The notes beneath the pieces are model-generated. The model was not told where the DNA came from. It did not search any database and was given only the letters and a program-made list of their open reading frames with translations. Below are positions 5,845 through 13,298 of a stretch of 13,298 nt of DNA, piece after piece. The position numbers were made by a program, and so were the translations under genes. Every line of letters begins with the position of its first letter. The stretch's first letter is position 1. Source of the stretch: JAKORR01 sp964608495 (GTDB lineage Bacteria; Armatimonadota; Zipacnadia; Zipacnadales; FEN-943); the NCBI GenBank assembly GCA_964608495.1, contig CAZSOQ010000146.1, positions 1 through 13,298 of the forward strand, given 5' to 3'.

Positions 5845-7796
5845 TGCTCCAGCAGCTCCAGTTCACTTATCTGGGCGGCATCGGGCCAGCGATCGCTCGC
5901 CGAGCGCCGAAGGACCAGGCGGAAGTGCCGCAGCTCGACCCCTTCCAGCGCCCTCTCGTAGCGCGCGGGGTCCACGTAGCCGCGCTCCCGAAAGAGGGTC
6001 TTCCACGTCGCGCCGTCCATACTTGCCTCGCCGTCGAAGTCCACCGGATGCCCCGCCGGGTCGGCGAAGTGTACCACCACCCCCGAGATCCGCCGCGCGG
6101 ACGGAAGGTGCACGGCGATCCAGTGGGGGTGGGGCGAGAGGGCCGCGTGCCAGCGCTTGCCCTCGAAGTCATCGGCGGTGGCGATCACGCCGTCAATCGC
6201 CCTGGCCGTGCACCCCGGCTCGCGATCCAGCTCCGAGTCGGAGCTGGATCGCGCACCCTTCGCCGCCAGCGCCACGTCGCTCTTGTGGACCGACAGGCGA
6301 CCCGCCAGCGAGAAGGCGATGACGTGCGCCGAGCCGCCCGGCTCGGTGGGGGGCAGGCTCACCGTCCCCCGCAGGATCCCCCCGCGGATGTCCTCGGCGG
6401 CCAGCTCCACCGCGCAGCGCCGCGGCCTCGCCCCGGCGGCGCGCAGGCGCAGCTCCCGCGTGCGTGGCCACGCCGTCACGCCCGCAGGCAGCCGCCACTC
6501 CACCGTCACCTCGCGCGAGGCGGGAAGCTTGTTCGCCAGGAGCAGATGCAGCACGCGCCGGTCGCCCGTGCCGATGACGGGGTCCTGGCGGAAGTCCAGC
6601 GTCGCGTCGAGGTCGTCGAAGCTGTAGTCCACGCGGTAGGGTGAGCGGCTCGCGAGCTGCGAGGCCACGTCGGCCTGCTCGAGCGCGAGGCCCCGGGTTT
6701 CGACGGCGGGCGCGTCGGCGGCGAGCACCGTCACCGCCAGGCCATTGTGGCGCAGCACCACCGGCGCCATCTCGACGACGCGGTCGGCGAGCTCGCCCAG
6801 GGTCGCGGGGGGCTGGAAGCCGGCCACGGCGACGTTGCGGATTCCCTCGCCCACGGGTTCGCGCCAAGGGGCGGGGATGGCCGCGGTGCCGCCGAGGATG
6901 CCGAGCAGGGAGCCCAGGGTGGCGCCGGTGCAGTCGGTGTCGTCGCCGCAGTTGACGGCGGCGCAGAGGGATTTGCCGAAGTCACCCTCGCCGTAGAGCC
7001 AGCCGAGAAGGACGAAGGCGAGGTTGCGCGGCGCCATGAACCAGCCCGTGGACTCGGTGGCTTTGACGACGGCCTCGCGCGCCTGCATCAGGCTCAGGCC
7101 GTCCTCGCGGGCCTTGAGGGCCGCGCGGAGGGCGGCCGTGACCGCGCAGCTCCTGGGGAGGTAGCTGAGGCCGATCTCGATCAGCCGGCTCCGGTCGCTC
7201 TCGACGAAGGCCGCGCTCTCGAGCGCCGCCATGAAGACCTCGGCCCAGGTTCCCTCGCCCGCGCCGTGGTCCACGCAGGCGTCCTCGTAGGCATAGCGCG
7301 CCGCCACGCCCGGACAGCCGGGGGCCAGGCATGCCCAGACCTCCGACCGGATCCAGGCCCCGTTGCTGTCGCGCCATCGCTCGTTGCGGAAGTGCCCCGA
7401 CAGCGGCGGCGGGAAGCCGTCGCGCAGGTTGGCCTTGCCGACGCCGTACTCGTTCCAGTTCACGGGCACGTACTTGAGCCAGTACTCGCCCAGGTCCCGC
7501 GCGGTGAGGCCGGGCCCGCGCTCCTGGACGGCCTTGAGCCACAGCAGCTGCAGGTCCAGATCGTCGTTCGCCGCGGGCTCGGTCGGGACCGGATCGTAGA
7601 AGGTATAGTTGTGCGTCTCCCTGCGGCCCTCGACGGGCATTCCCAGCGTTCCGCCGATGCTCTTGCCCAGGAAGCAGGCGTAGACCCTGTCGCGGAAGGC
7701 CTCGCGGCCGATGGTCGCCCGCGCCGGCTCGCACCTCGCGGTCAGGGCACCGAGTCCCAGCAAGGCCAGTTGAAAAGCCACGGTCTGTGCGCGCAT
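5841..7796 (-). CDS. Secreted ADP-ribosylglycohydrolase-fold protein with C-terminal F5/8 type C-like domain
   Basis: The 651-residue protein starts with a signal peptide, MRAQTVAFQLALLGLGALTA. The ATG at 7796 is chosen because GGAGGG lies 8 bases upstream; a longer frame to 7895 would bury the signal peptide. The ADP-ribosylglycohydrolase (ARH/DraG) fold covers about 30-345, with FLGKSIGGTLGMPVEG (42-57), NDDLDLQ (77-83), DHGAGEGTWAEVF (176-188) and the metal-site motif NCGDDTDC (282-289). The usual T/S-DD of the first metal motif is NDD here. I recall this NDDLDLQ/NCGDDTDC variant as a recognisable bacterial subfamily. A middle beta-rich region (about 385-505) leads to a discoidin/F5-8 type C-like domain (about 525-650), which commonly binds glycans. 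Export argues against the classic cytosolic role of removing ADP-ribose from proteins. A glycosidic or nucleoside-type substrate outside the cytoplasm is inferred. It lies upstream of, and overlaps, the glycosidase-like gene. Confidence 0.88.
   Translation of the reverse strand: MRAQTVAFQLALLGLGALTARCEPARATIGREAFRDRVYACFLGKSIGGTLGMPVEGRRETHNYTFYDPVPTEPAANDDLDLQLLWLKAVQERGPGLTARDLGEYWLKYVPVNWNEYGVGKANLRDGFPPPLSGHFRNERWRDSNGAWIRSEVWACLAPGCPGVAARYAYEDACVDHGAGEGTWAEVFMAALESAAFVESDRSRLIEIGLSYLPRSCAVTAALRAALKAREDGLSLMQAREAVVKATESTGWFMAPRNLAFVLLGWLYGEGDFGKSLCAAVNCGDDTDCTGATLGSLLGILGGTAAIPAPWREPVGEGIRNVAVAGFQPPATLGELADRVVEMAPVVLRHNGLAVTVLAADAPAVETRGLALEQADVASQLASRSPYRVDYSFDDLDATLDFRQDPVIGTGDRRVLHLLLANKLPASREVTVEWRLPAGVTAWPRTRELRLRAAGARPRRCAVELAAEDIRGGILRGTVSLPPTEPGGSAHVIAFSLAGRLSVHKSDVALAAKGARSSSDSELDREPGCTARAIDGVIATADDFEGKRWHAALSPHPHWIAVHLPSARRISGVVVHFADPAGHPVDFDGEASMDGATWKTLFRERGYVDPARYERALEGVELRHFRLVLRRSASDRWPDAAQISELELLEQ
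6221..6253. repeat. Perfect 16-base inverted repeat inside the ARH-fold gene
   Basis: CGCGATCCAGCTCCGA (6221-6236) is followed by one base and then its exact reverse complement (6238-6253). It encodes residues 515-526 (ARSSSDSELDRE), in the linker just before the discoidin-like domain. As single-stranded DNA or mRNA it would form a strong stem in the middle of the coding region. It keeps the frame. Confidence 0.9.
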
Positions 7797-7972
7797 GCTT
7801 GCTTCCCTCCAGCGTCCATCGGGGGGCCCTGTCGTGGTTCGGCGGCCCGCAACGCGGCGACGATTCACCCAGCGCCCCTGGGGCATCGGGGCCACACGGT
7901 GGAGCAGGCCGCGACTGCCGGGCGCCCCAGGGCCTCTGCCGGCGTTGCTCGGCCGTCCCCGGGGACGCGGGT
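7797..7972 (-). other. Spacer between mutS and the ARH-fold gene, with ribosome binding site and GC-rich inverted repeats
   Basis: GGAGGG at 7805-7810 serves the ARH-fold gene. Five bases after the mutS stop lies the 14-base palindrome CGTCCCCGGGGACG (7954-7967), and CCCTGGGGC (7876-7884) is inverted at 7924-7932. None is followed by a T-run, so a rho-independent terminator is not demonstrated. No clear sigma70 promoter is seen for the downstream gene, so whether it is co-transcribed with mutS stays open. Confidence 0.5.
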
Positions 7973-10699
7973 CTACTCAGCCTCGCCCTGGCCCGTTTCG
8001 CGGTCCTGCCGCGACCGCCCCTCGATCCGCTGCTTGAGCTCCCTGAGCTTGATCAGCGCCTCGATGGGGGAGAGGGTGTCCAGGTCCAGCCTGCGCAGTT
8101 CCTCGACGACCGGATCGGGCGCCATCTCGAAGAGCTGAAGCTGCACGGGCGCTCCGATCTGGGCCGCGGCCTGGCGCGTCGGCCCCACCTGGGCCCCCAG
8201 GTCTTCCTGCTCGATGCGGCGGAGGACCTCGCGGGCCCGGGCGATCACCTGCTCGGGCAGGCCCGCGAGCCGCGCCACCTGGATCCCGTAGCTGCGGTCC
8301 GTGCCGCCGGGCATGATCTTGCGCAGGAAGACCACGCGGTCGCCCTCTTCCTTGACGGCGATGCGCAGGTTCCTCACGCCCTCCTGCACCTCGGCCAGCT
8401 CGTTGAGGTGATGGTAGTGGGTGGCGAAGAGGGTGCGCGCCCCGATCTCCCGCGCGATGTACTCGGCGACGGCCCAGGCCAGCGACAGGCCGTCGAAGGT
8501 CGAGGTGCCTCGCCCGATCTCGTCGAGGATGATCAGCGAGCGGTCCGTGGCGTTGTGCAGGATGTTGGCGGCCTCGGTCATCTCGATCATGAAGGTCGAG
8601 CGGCCGGTGGCGAGGTCGTCGGAGGCGCCGACGCGCGTGAAGATGCGGTCCACGAGGCCCAGCCGCGCCGACCGCGCGGGCACGAAGCTACCCATCTGGG
8701 CCATCAGCGAGATCAGCGCTACCTGGCGCAGGAAGGTGGACTTGCCCGCCATGTTGGGGCCGGTGATGATGAGCATGCGATGGGCGCCGCAGTCGAGGTG
8801 GCAGTCGTTGGGCACGAAGGGCTCGTCGGTCTGCAGGCGCTCGACGACCGGGTGCCGGCCGTCTCGGACCTCGGTCTCGTCCCCCTCGTGGACCTCGGGC
8901 TTGCGGTAGCCGTACTCGACGGCCACCTCGGCCAGCGACAGCAGCGCGTCCAGCCGGGCCAGAGCGCGGGCCGTGCCCAGCAGCTCCTCGCCCCGAGCCG
9001 CCACCTGCTCGCGCAGCGCCACGAAGAGCTCGTGCTCGAGCTCGCGGGCCCGCTCCTCGGCGCCCAGAATCCGCGCCTCCATCTCCTTCAGCTCGGGCGT
9101 CACGAACCGCTCGGCGTTGCTCAGCGTCTGCTTGCGCTCGTAGTTGTCGGGCACCAGGTGCAGATTGGCCTTGGTCACTTCGATGTAGTAGCCGAAGACC
9201 TGGTTGTATCCCACGCGCAGGGACTTGATGCCCGTGCGCTCTCGCTCCTGGTGCTGCAGCTCGGCTATCCACTCGCGCCCGTGGGCCGCCGCGTCGCGCA
9301 GCTCGTCCAGCTCCGGGCTGTAGCCGTCGCGCAGGATCCCGCCCTCGGTGACCTGCAGGGGCGGATCGTCGGCCAGCGCTCCCACCAACACGTCGGCCAG
9401 CTCCGGCAGATCGTCTATCTGGGAGACCAATCCCCCCACCAGCGCCGTCGCGCAGTCGGCCAGCGCGGCCCTCAGGCCCGGCAGCCGCGTCAGCGAGTCC
9501 GCCAGGGCCCGCAGGTCCCGCGGATTGGCCGTGCGGGCCGTCGCCCGCGCCGTCAGCCGCTCCAGGTCGTACACGTGCCGAAGGGCCTCGCGGGCGTCGC
9601 CTGCGGCCAGGGCCTTCGCCACCAGCTCCTCGACGGCGTCCAAGCGGGCACGGATCGCCGCCAGGTCCAGCAGCGGCTGGAGCAGCCACGTGCGCAGCTC
9701 TCGCGCCCCCATGGGCGTGCGCGTCCGGTCCATGAGCCACAGCAGACTGCCCTCGCGCCGGGCTTCGAGGATCGTGCGCTCGAGCTCCAGATTCCGCCGG
9801 GTCTGGACGTCGAGCAGCATGAACTCGCGCGGCGAGTAGGTGGTAAGGCCGGGGAAGCGCGGCAGGCCGGTCGGGCGCTGGGCCTGCAGATAGCGCAGGG
9901 CCTGCGCGGCGGCCTCCTGCGCGGCCCGCATATGGGCGCAGCCGTAGCCCGATAGGTCCGCCACGCCGAAGAACTCCCGCAGCTCCCGCCCGGCGTCGGC
10001 GAAGGGCTCCTCGGGGACGGCGGTGACCGGGGGCCTGTCCAGGTCGGACAGGGCGTGCCTCAGGTCGCCATCGGCTGCCAGCTCCTCCGACAGCACGATC
10101 TCGGCCGGCTGCAGGCGGGCCAGCTCGTCCAGCAGCGCGTCGTACCCGACGGCGTCCCGCGCCGGCGCGTCCCCCAGGAGACGATCCTCGGGGGCCCCCG
10201 GGCGGGCCCCGGGCGCCTCGACCTCGGTCACCAAGAAGTCGCCCGTGGACACGTCCACCAGGGCCAGGCCGAACCGCTCGCCCACGCGGGCCACCGAGGC
10301 CAGGAAGTTGTGCCTGGTGGCGGGCAGCATGGCGTCTTCCATGACGGTGCCGCGGCTGACGACGCGCGTGACCTCGCGGCGCACCAGGCCCTTGGCGTGC
10401 CTGGGGTCCTCGGTCTGCTCGACCACCGCCACGCGGTAGCCCTTGAGCACGAGCTGGTGGAGGTAGCGGTCGAGGGCATGGTAGGGCACGCCGCACATGG
10501 GGATGCGCTGGTCGCGCGAGGACTCGCGGGACGTGAGGGTCAGCCCAAGCTCGCGGGCGCCGATCTCGGCGTCCTCGCCGAACATCTCGTAGAAGTCGCC
10601 CAGGCGGAAGAGCACGAGCACGCCCGGGTGCTGCTGCTTGACCCGCAGCCACTGGCGGAAGAGGGGCGTGAACTTGCTGGTATCGAGCTTGGTTGGCAT
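7973..10699 (-). CDS. mutS: DNA mismatch repair protein MutS
   Basis: This is a complete 908-residue MutS, the mismatch-recognising ATPase of methyl-independent or MutH-less repair. The N-terminal mismatch-binding domain has DFYEMF (35-40), with the Phe36-x-Glu38 pair that contacts the mismatch, followed by connector, lever and clamp regions. The ABC-type ATPase has Walker A GPNMAGKST (647-655), DDLATGRSTFMIEM, Walker B LIILDEIGRGTS (Asp726/Glu727) and the switch ATHYHHLNEL. Near the C-terminus QLQLF (853-857) fits a beta-clamp binding motif. Length and domains are normal for MutS1, and the mismatch domain rules out MutS2. The ATG at 10699 is supported by GGTGGA just upstream and by the standard start of the family (TPLFRQWLRVKQQHPG). 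It has its own promoter and is divergent from the glycyl radical enzyme. The next co-oriented gene starts 176 bases downstream. Confidence 0.98.
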   Translation of the reverse strand: MPTKLDTSKFTPLFRQWLRVKQQHPGVLVLFRLGDFYEMFGEDAEIGARELGLTLTSRESSRDQRIPMCGVPYHALDRYLHQLVLKGYRVAVVEQTEDPRHAKGLVRREVTRVVSRGTVMEDAMLPATRHNFLASVARVGERFGLALVDVSTGDFLVTEVEAPGARPGAPEDRLLGDAPARDAVGYDALLDELARLQPAEIVLSEELAADGDLRHALSDLDRPPVTAVPEEPFADAGRELREFFGVADLSGYGCAHMRAAQEAAAQALRYLQAQRPTGLPRFPGLTTYSPREFMLLDVQTRRNLELERTILEARREGSLLWLMDRTRTPMGARELRTWLLQPLLDLAAIRARLDAVEELVAKALAAGDAREALRHVYDLERLTARATARTANPRDLRALADSLTRLPGLRAALADCATALVGGLVSQIDDLPELADVLVGALADDPPLQVTEGGILRDGYSPELDELRDAAAHGREWIAELQHQERERTGIKSLRVGYNQVFGYYIEVTKANLHLVPDNYERKQTLSNAERFVTPELKEMEARILGAEERARELEHELFVALREQVAARGEELLGTARALARLDALLSLAEVAVEYGYRKPEVHEGDETEVRDGRHPVVERLQTDEPFVPNDCHLDCGAHRMLIITGPNMAGKSTFLRQVALISLMAQMGSFVPARSARLGLVDRIFTRVGASDDLATGRSTFMIEMTEAANILHNATDRSLIILDEIGRGTSTFDGLSLAWAVAEYIAREIGARTLFATHYHHLNELAEVQEGVRNLRIAVKEEGDRVVFLRKIMPGGTDRSYGIQVARLAGLPEQVIARAREVLRRIEQEDLGAQVGPTRQAAAQIGAPVQLQLFEMAPDPVVEELRRLDLDTLSPIEALIKLRELKQRIEGRSRQDRETGQGEAE

Positions 10700-10752
10700 G
10701 CTTCCACCCAGGATGCCGGCGCGCCGCGCCCGGCGAGAGGCCGCAAAGGCTA

Positions 10753-10781
10753 ATGCTAAGCGGCACTGGCGGCCGGGTCAA
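10753..10781 (-). promoter_or_regulatory. Sigma70-like promoter of mutS
   Basis: On the minus strand a TTGACC -35 box (10781-10776) and a TAGCAT -10 box (10758-10753) are separated by exactly 17 bases. Transcription would start near 10746, about 47 bases before the mutS ATG. In this GC-rich background a 5/6 and a 4/6 match at ideal spacing is a good candidate. Confidence 0.6.
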
Positions 10782-10823
10782 CTCGGGGGGGCGTAGCATG
10801 GCCGTCCCGCCGGCGCCGGCCCC

Positions 10824-10852
10824 TTGACGCGCCCTGCTGGCCCGCCCACAAT
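10824..10852 (+). promoter_or_regulatory. Sigma70-like promoter of the glycyl radical enzyme gene
   Basis: TTGACG (10824-10829) and CACAAT (10847-10852) are separated by 17 bases, so transcription would start near 10859. A GC-only palindrome, GCCGGCGCCGGC (10809-10820), lies just upstream of the -35 box. It could be an operator but may be chance in such GC-rich DNA. The -35 box is 42 bases from the -35 box of the divergent mutS promoter. Confidence 0.55.
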
Positions 10853-10880
10853 CTGGCCCGAGCGGTGGCACTGCCGCACC

Positions 10881-10889
10881 GGAGGGAGG
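10881..10889 (+). promoter_or_regulatory. Ribosome binding site of the glycyl radical enzyme gene
   Basis: The purine-rich GGAGGGAGG ends 10 bases before the ATG at 10900. It supports this start, and no competing in-frame start has a comparable site. Confidence 0.7.
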
Positions 10890-10899
10890 CCCCGACGTC

Positions 10900-13224
10900 A
10901 TGGGACCCGAGGCCGCGCCATCCCACGTCTCACCAACCTACGCGCCCTCGCCACGCATCGCGCGGCTGCGCGAGCGCGCTCTCTCGCAGCCGGCGGAGCT
11001 TCTCGCCGACGCCTGGTACCGCCCCTACTACTACCTGGAGGGCTGGATCGAGGCCGGGCATGCGCCCCTGCCTCTGCGCAACGCGCGCGCGCTCGCCAAC
11101 GTCCTGCGCCACATGCCCGTGCGCATGATCCCCGGCGAGATCCTCGTCGGCGAGCACGGCACCACCAACGATCTCATCAACTTCCGCGGCCTCGTGCCGC
11201 AGGACTGCTTCGACCGCCTGGCCGACAGCCCGCTGCCCGACGCCGAGAAGGAGCGTCTGGCGGGCTGGCTGCGCGAGCAGCCCTTCGCCTACCAGACCCT
11301 GGCGCCCGTGGCTCCGACGCCGCCGGAGCTGCGGCTGGCCCAGGAGCACGGCGTGGTCGCCGTGTGGGGCACGGACCTCAACCACAGCGTGCGGGCCTAC
11401 GAGAAGGTGCTGCGGCTGGGGTTCACGGGCCTGCGGGAAGAGGTGGAGGCGGCCCTGGGGGCCCTGGCGCCCGACGACCCGCAGGCGCCGCACCGGCGCG
11501 CCAACCTGGAGGCGTGGCTGCACCTGTGCGACGCGGCGCTGACTCTCGGCCCGCGCCATGCCGAGGAGGCCCGGCGCTTGGCCGCCGCCTGCGACGACGG
11601 CGACCAGCGGCGTGAGTGGCTGCAGATCGCCGAGGTCTGCGACCGCGTGCCGTCCCATCCGGCCCGCACCTTCCGCGAGGCCCTGCAAGCGCTGTGGTTC
11701 GCGCACATGATCACGGTGTGGGAGGACGGGGTGAACGCCAACAGCCTGGGGCGCCTGGATCAGTTCCTGTGGCCCTACCTGGAGGCCGACCTGGCCGAGG
11801 GCAGGCTCATCTGGGACGAGGCCGGGGAGCTGCTGGCCGCGCTATGGATCAAGCTCTACCAGGGCTATGACGTGCAGCAGGTGACCATCGGCGGGCGCAA
11901 ACCCGACGGCCCCGACGCCACCAATCCGCTCAGCTACCTGATCCTCGCCGTGACCGAGGGCCTGGACTTCATCCGCTGCCTGTCGGCCCGGCTGCACCGG
12001 GACAGTCCGCGGGAGTTCGTGGCGCGGTGTGTGGACCTGATCGCGCGCGGTGGGGGCATCCCCTTCCTGTTCAACGACGACACGCTGGTGCCGGCGCTGG
12101 TGGCACACGGCATTCCGGTCGAGGAGGCGCGGGACTACGCGCCCATCGGCTGCATCGAGATCACGATCCCCGGGAGGGCCAATCCCCACGCGGTCAGCCA
12201 CTGGATCAACCTGGCCAAGTGCCTGGAGCTGGCGCTGAACGACGGGCGGGACCTGCTGGACGGAGCGCAGATCGGGCCGCGGGCGGGCACGCTGGCCGAC
12301 TTCGCCGACCTCGAGGACGTCCTGGAGGCCTTCGCGCGCCAGCTAGCCTACTTCGCCCACTGGGCCGTGTACGGCTCGAATTGCGCCGAGCTGGCGCACC
12401 GGCACCAGTACCGCCTGCCCTACCTGTCGCTGCTCACCGAGGACTGCGTGGCGCGCGGGCTGGACATCATCGAGGGGGGCGCGCGGTACAACTACCACGA
12501 GAGCGCGGCGATGGGGATCCCGAACGTGGCCGACAGCCTCACGGCCCTGCGACTGGCGGTCTTCGAGGAGGGCCTGGTGAGCGCCGGGGAGATGTTGGAG
12601 CTGCTGCGCGAGGACTTCGCGGGCCGCGAGGACCTGGCCCTGTACCTGCGCAACCGGCTGCCGAAATACGGCAACGACCATCCGGTGCCGGACGGCTATG
12701 CGGCGCGCGTGACGCGCGACTACTGCGAGCTGCTGGCGCGGCACCGCACGGTGACGGGGGGCAGCTTCTTCGCCCACCTGTTCACCTTCACGCTGATGCT
12801 GGGGTACGGCGCCCAGACGGGGGCGTCGCCCGACGGCCGCCGGGCGCGTGAGCCGCTGGCCTACAGCGTGGCTCCCGTGCAGGGACGCGACCGGGAGGGC
12901 ATTACGGCGCTGGTGAACTCGCTGAGCCGCCTGCCGCACGACCTGGCCGCGGGCAGCAGCGCGGCGATCCTCGAGGTGCACCCCAGCCTGCTGGAGGGAG
13001 ATGGCAGGGCCGCCTTCGTGGACCTGGTGCAGACGGCCATCAGGCAGGGCGTGGGGCAGATGCAGTTCAATGTGGTGAGCGCCGAGATGCTGCGGGGGGC
13101 GCAGGCCGACCCGGACCGCTACCGGAACCTGTGCGTGCGGGTGTCGGGCTTCAGCCAGCAGTTCGTGCTCCTCGGGCGGGACATGCAGGACCACATCATC
13201 GCCCGCACCAAGCACCGGTCGTGA
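10900..13224 (+). CDS. Glycyl radical enzyme of the GCxE (eliminase/dehydratase-like) class, substrate unknown
   Basis: The complete 774-residue protein is in the pyruvate formate-lyase superfamily. The PFL-like barrel has EILVGEHGTTND (80-91), NSLGRLDQFLWPYLEADL (281-298), GIPFLFNDD (386-394) and SPDGRRAREPLAYSVAPVQG (643-662). The thiyl-radical cysteine is Cys418 in GCIE (417-420), with Glu420 as the likely acid/base. The C-terminal glycyl radical loop is VRVSGFSQQF (746-755, Gly750), followed by QDHIIART (763-770). Cys418 and Gly750 are 332 residues apart, as in choline TMA-lyase and close to diol dehydratases. True pyruvate formate-lyase has Cys-Cys, so it is excluded. Residues after the active-site loop (GRANPHAVSHW) do not match the pocket of a characterised member that I know. 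A radical-SAM activase is required, but none lies in this window. Oxygen cleaves the radical form, so anaerobic function is inferred. It has its own promoter and is not co-transcribed with the minus-strand genes. Confidence 0.93.
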   Translation: MGPEAAPSHVSPTYAPSPRIARLRERALSQPAELLADAWYRPYYYLEGWIEAGHAPLPLRNARALANVLRHMPVRMIPGEILVGEHGTTNDLINFRGLVPQDCFDRLADSPLPDAEKERLAGWLREQPFAYQTLAPVAPTPPELRLAQEHGVVAVWGTDLNHSVRAYEKVLRLGFTGLREEVEAALGALAPDDPQAPHRRANLEAWLHLCDAALTLGPRHAEEARRLAAACDDGDQRREWLQIAEVCDRVPSHPARTFREALQALWFAHMITVWEDGVNANSLGRLDQFLWPYLEADLAEGRLIWDEAGELLAALWIKLYQGYDVQQVTIGGRKPDGPDATNPLSYLILAVTEGLDFIRCLSARLHRDSPREFVARCVDLIARGGGIPFLFNDDTLVPALVAHGIPVEEARDYAPIGCIEITIPGRANPHAVSHWINLAKCLELALNDGRDLLDGAQIGPRAGTLADFADLEDVLEAFARQLAYFAHWAVYGSNCAELAHRHQYRLPYLSLLTEDCVARGLDIIEGGARYNYHESAAMGIPNVADSLTALRLAVFEEGLVSAGEMLELLREDFAGREDLALYLRNRLPKYGNDHPVPDGYAARVTRDYCELLARHRTVTGGSFFAHLFTFTLMLGYGAQTGASPDGRRAREPLAYSVAPVQGRDREGITALVNSLSRLPHDLAAGSSAAILEVHPSLLEGDGRAAFVDLVQTAIRQGVGQMQFNVVSAEMLRGAQADPDRYRNLCVRVSGFSQQFVLLGRDMQDHIIARTKHRS

Positions 13225-13240
13225 GGGGATGGGCCCAGTG

Positions 13241-13263
13241 GCCGAGGGGAATCGCCTCTCGGC
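13241..13263 (+). terminator. Hairpin after the glycyl radical enzyme gene, possible terminator
   Basis: GCCGAGGGG pairs with CCTCTCGGC around the loop AATCG: nine pairs, one of them G-U. It begins 17 bases after the stop codon. No T-run follows, so classic rho-independent termination is not shown. It could also protect the 3' end of the message. If it does terminate, an activase gene downstream would need its own promoter. Confidence 0.4.
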
Positions 13264-13298
13264 GACGCGATGCGGCTGGTACGGCGTGGCCCGTGCGG

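Noticed and set aside
7954..7967. mutS terminator
   Set aside because: The palindrome could only form a 5-bp stem with a 4-base loop and has no T-run. In a GC-rich spacer this may be chance.
8688..10901. 737-residue minus-strand frame overlapping mutS
   Set aside because: It is an out-of-frame shadow of MutS, rich in Gly, Arg, Ala and Pro. The real frame carries all the MutS motifs.
10900..13224. Pyruvate formate-lyase (pflB)
   Set aside because: The active site is Gly-Cys-Ile-Glu rather than the Cys-Cys pair of true pyruvate formate-lyase.
13229..13298. Start of a downstream gene (ATG at 13229 or GTG at 13238)
   Set aside because: Only about 23 codons are visible, they match no activase N-terminus, and they overlap the strong hairpin at 13241-13263. 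Unsupported without more sequence.

Overview
The window is very GC-rich (around 70 % by eye), with long genes, short intergenic gaps and secreted carbohydrate-active proteins. It also holds a glycyl radical enzyme, which needs anaerobic conditions. Together these suggest an uncultured anaerobic bacterium of a PVC/Planctomycetota-like or Armatimonadota-like lineage. This placement rests on gene style only. A run of exactly 100 N (1483-1582) shows the window is a scaffold from a draft, probably metagenomic, assembly.

Layout: five genes lie on the minus strand. Read in the direction of transcription they are mutS (10699-7973), a secreted ADP-ribosylglycohydrolase-fold protein with a C-terminal discoidin-like domain (7796-5841), a secreted six-hairpin glycosidase-like protein (5844-3487), an AlbA_2/Schlafen-like ATPase-family regulator (3363-1735), and the N-terminal 410 codons of mutL (1232 to the window edge). 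mutS and mutL, which often sit side by side, are thus split by about 6.7 kb of unrelated genes. The two secreted genes share an ATGA stop/start overlap and are probably translationally coupled, so they look like an extracellular glycan-processing pair. Divergent from mutS, on the plus strand, is a complete glycyl radical enzyme (10900-13224) of the GCxE (eliminase/dehydratase-like) class, with its own sigma70-like promoter and a strong hairpin just after its stop. Its substrate cannot be named and no activating enzyme is visible in the window.

The least explained stretch is the roughly 500-base gap between the Schlafen-like gene and mutL. It holds a degenerate tandem array with a unit of about 116 bases. 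Each of the two best units carries two spaced ATTGC boxes, a 31-base hairpin (14-bp stem, 3-base loop) that starts at a third ATTGC, and about 60 bases of semi-conserved spacer. The two hairpins differ by compensatory base-pair changes. The assembly gap falls inside this array. The 10 bases on its two sides are identical, and merging them restores the exact spacing of the boxes, so the assembler probably broke inside the repeat.

The remaining stretches are ordinary. The 123-base gap at 3364-3486 shows only a ribosome binding site. The 176-base gap at 7797-7972 shows a ribosome binding site and short GC-rich inverted repeats. The 200-base gap at 10700-10899 holds two divergent promoters. No tRNA, rRNA, CRISPR array or transposase was seen.
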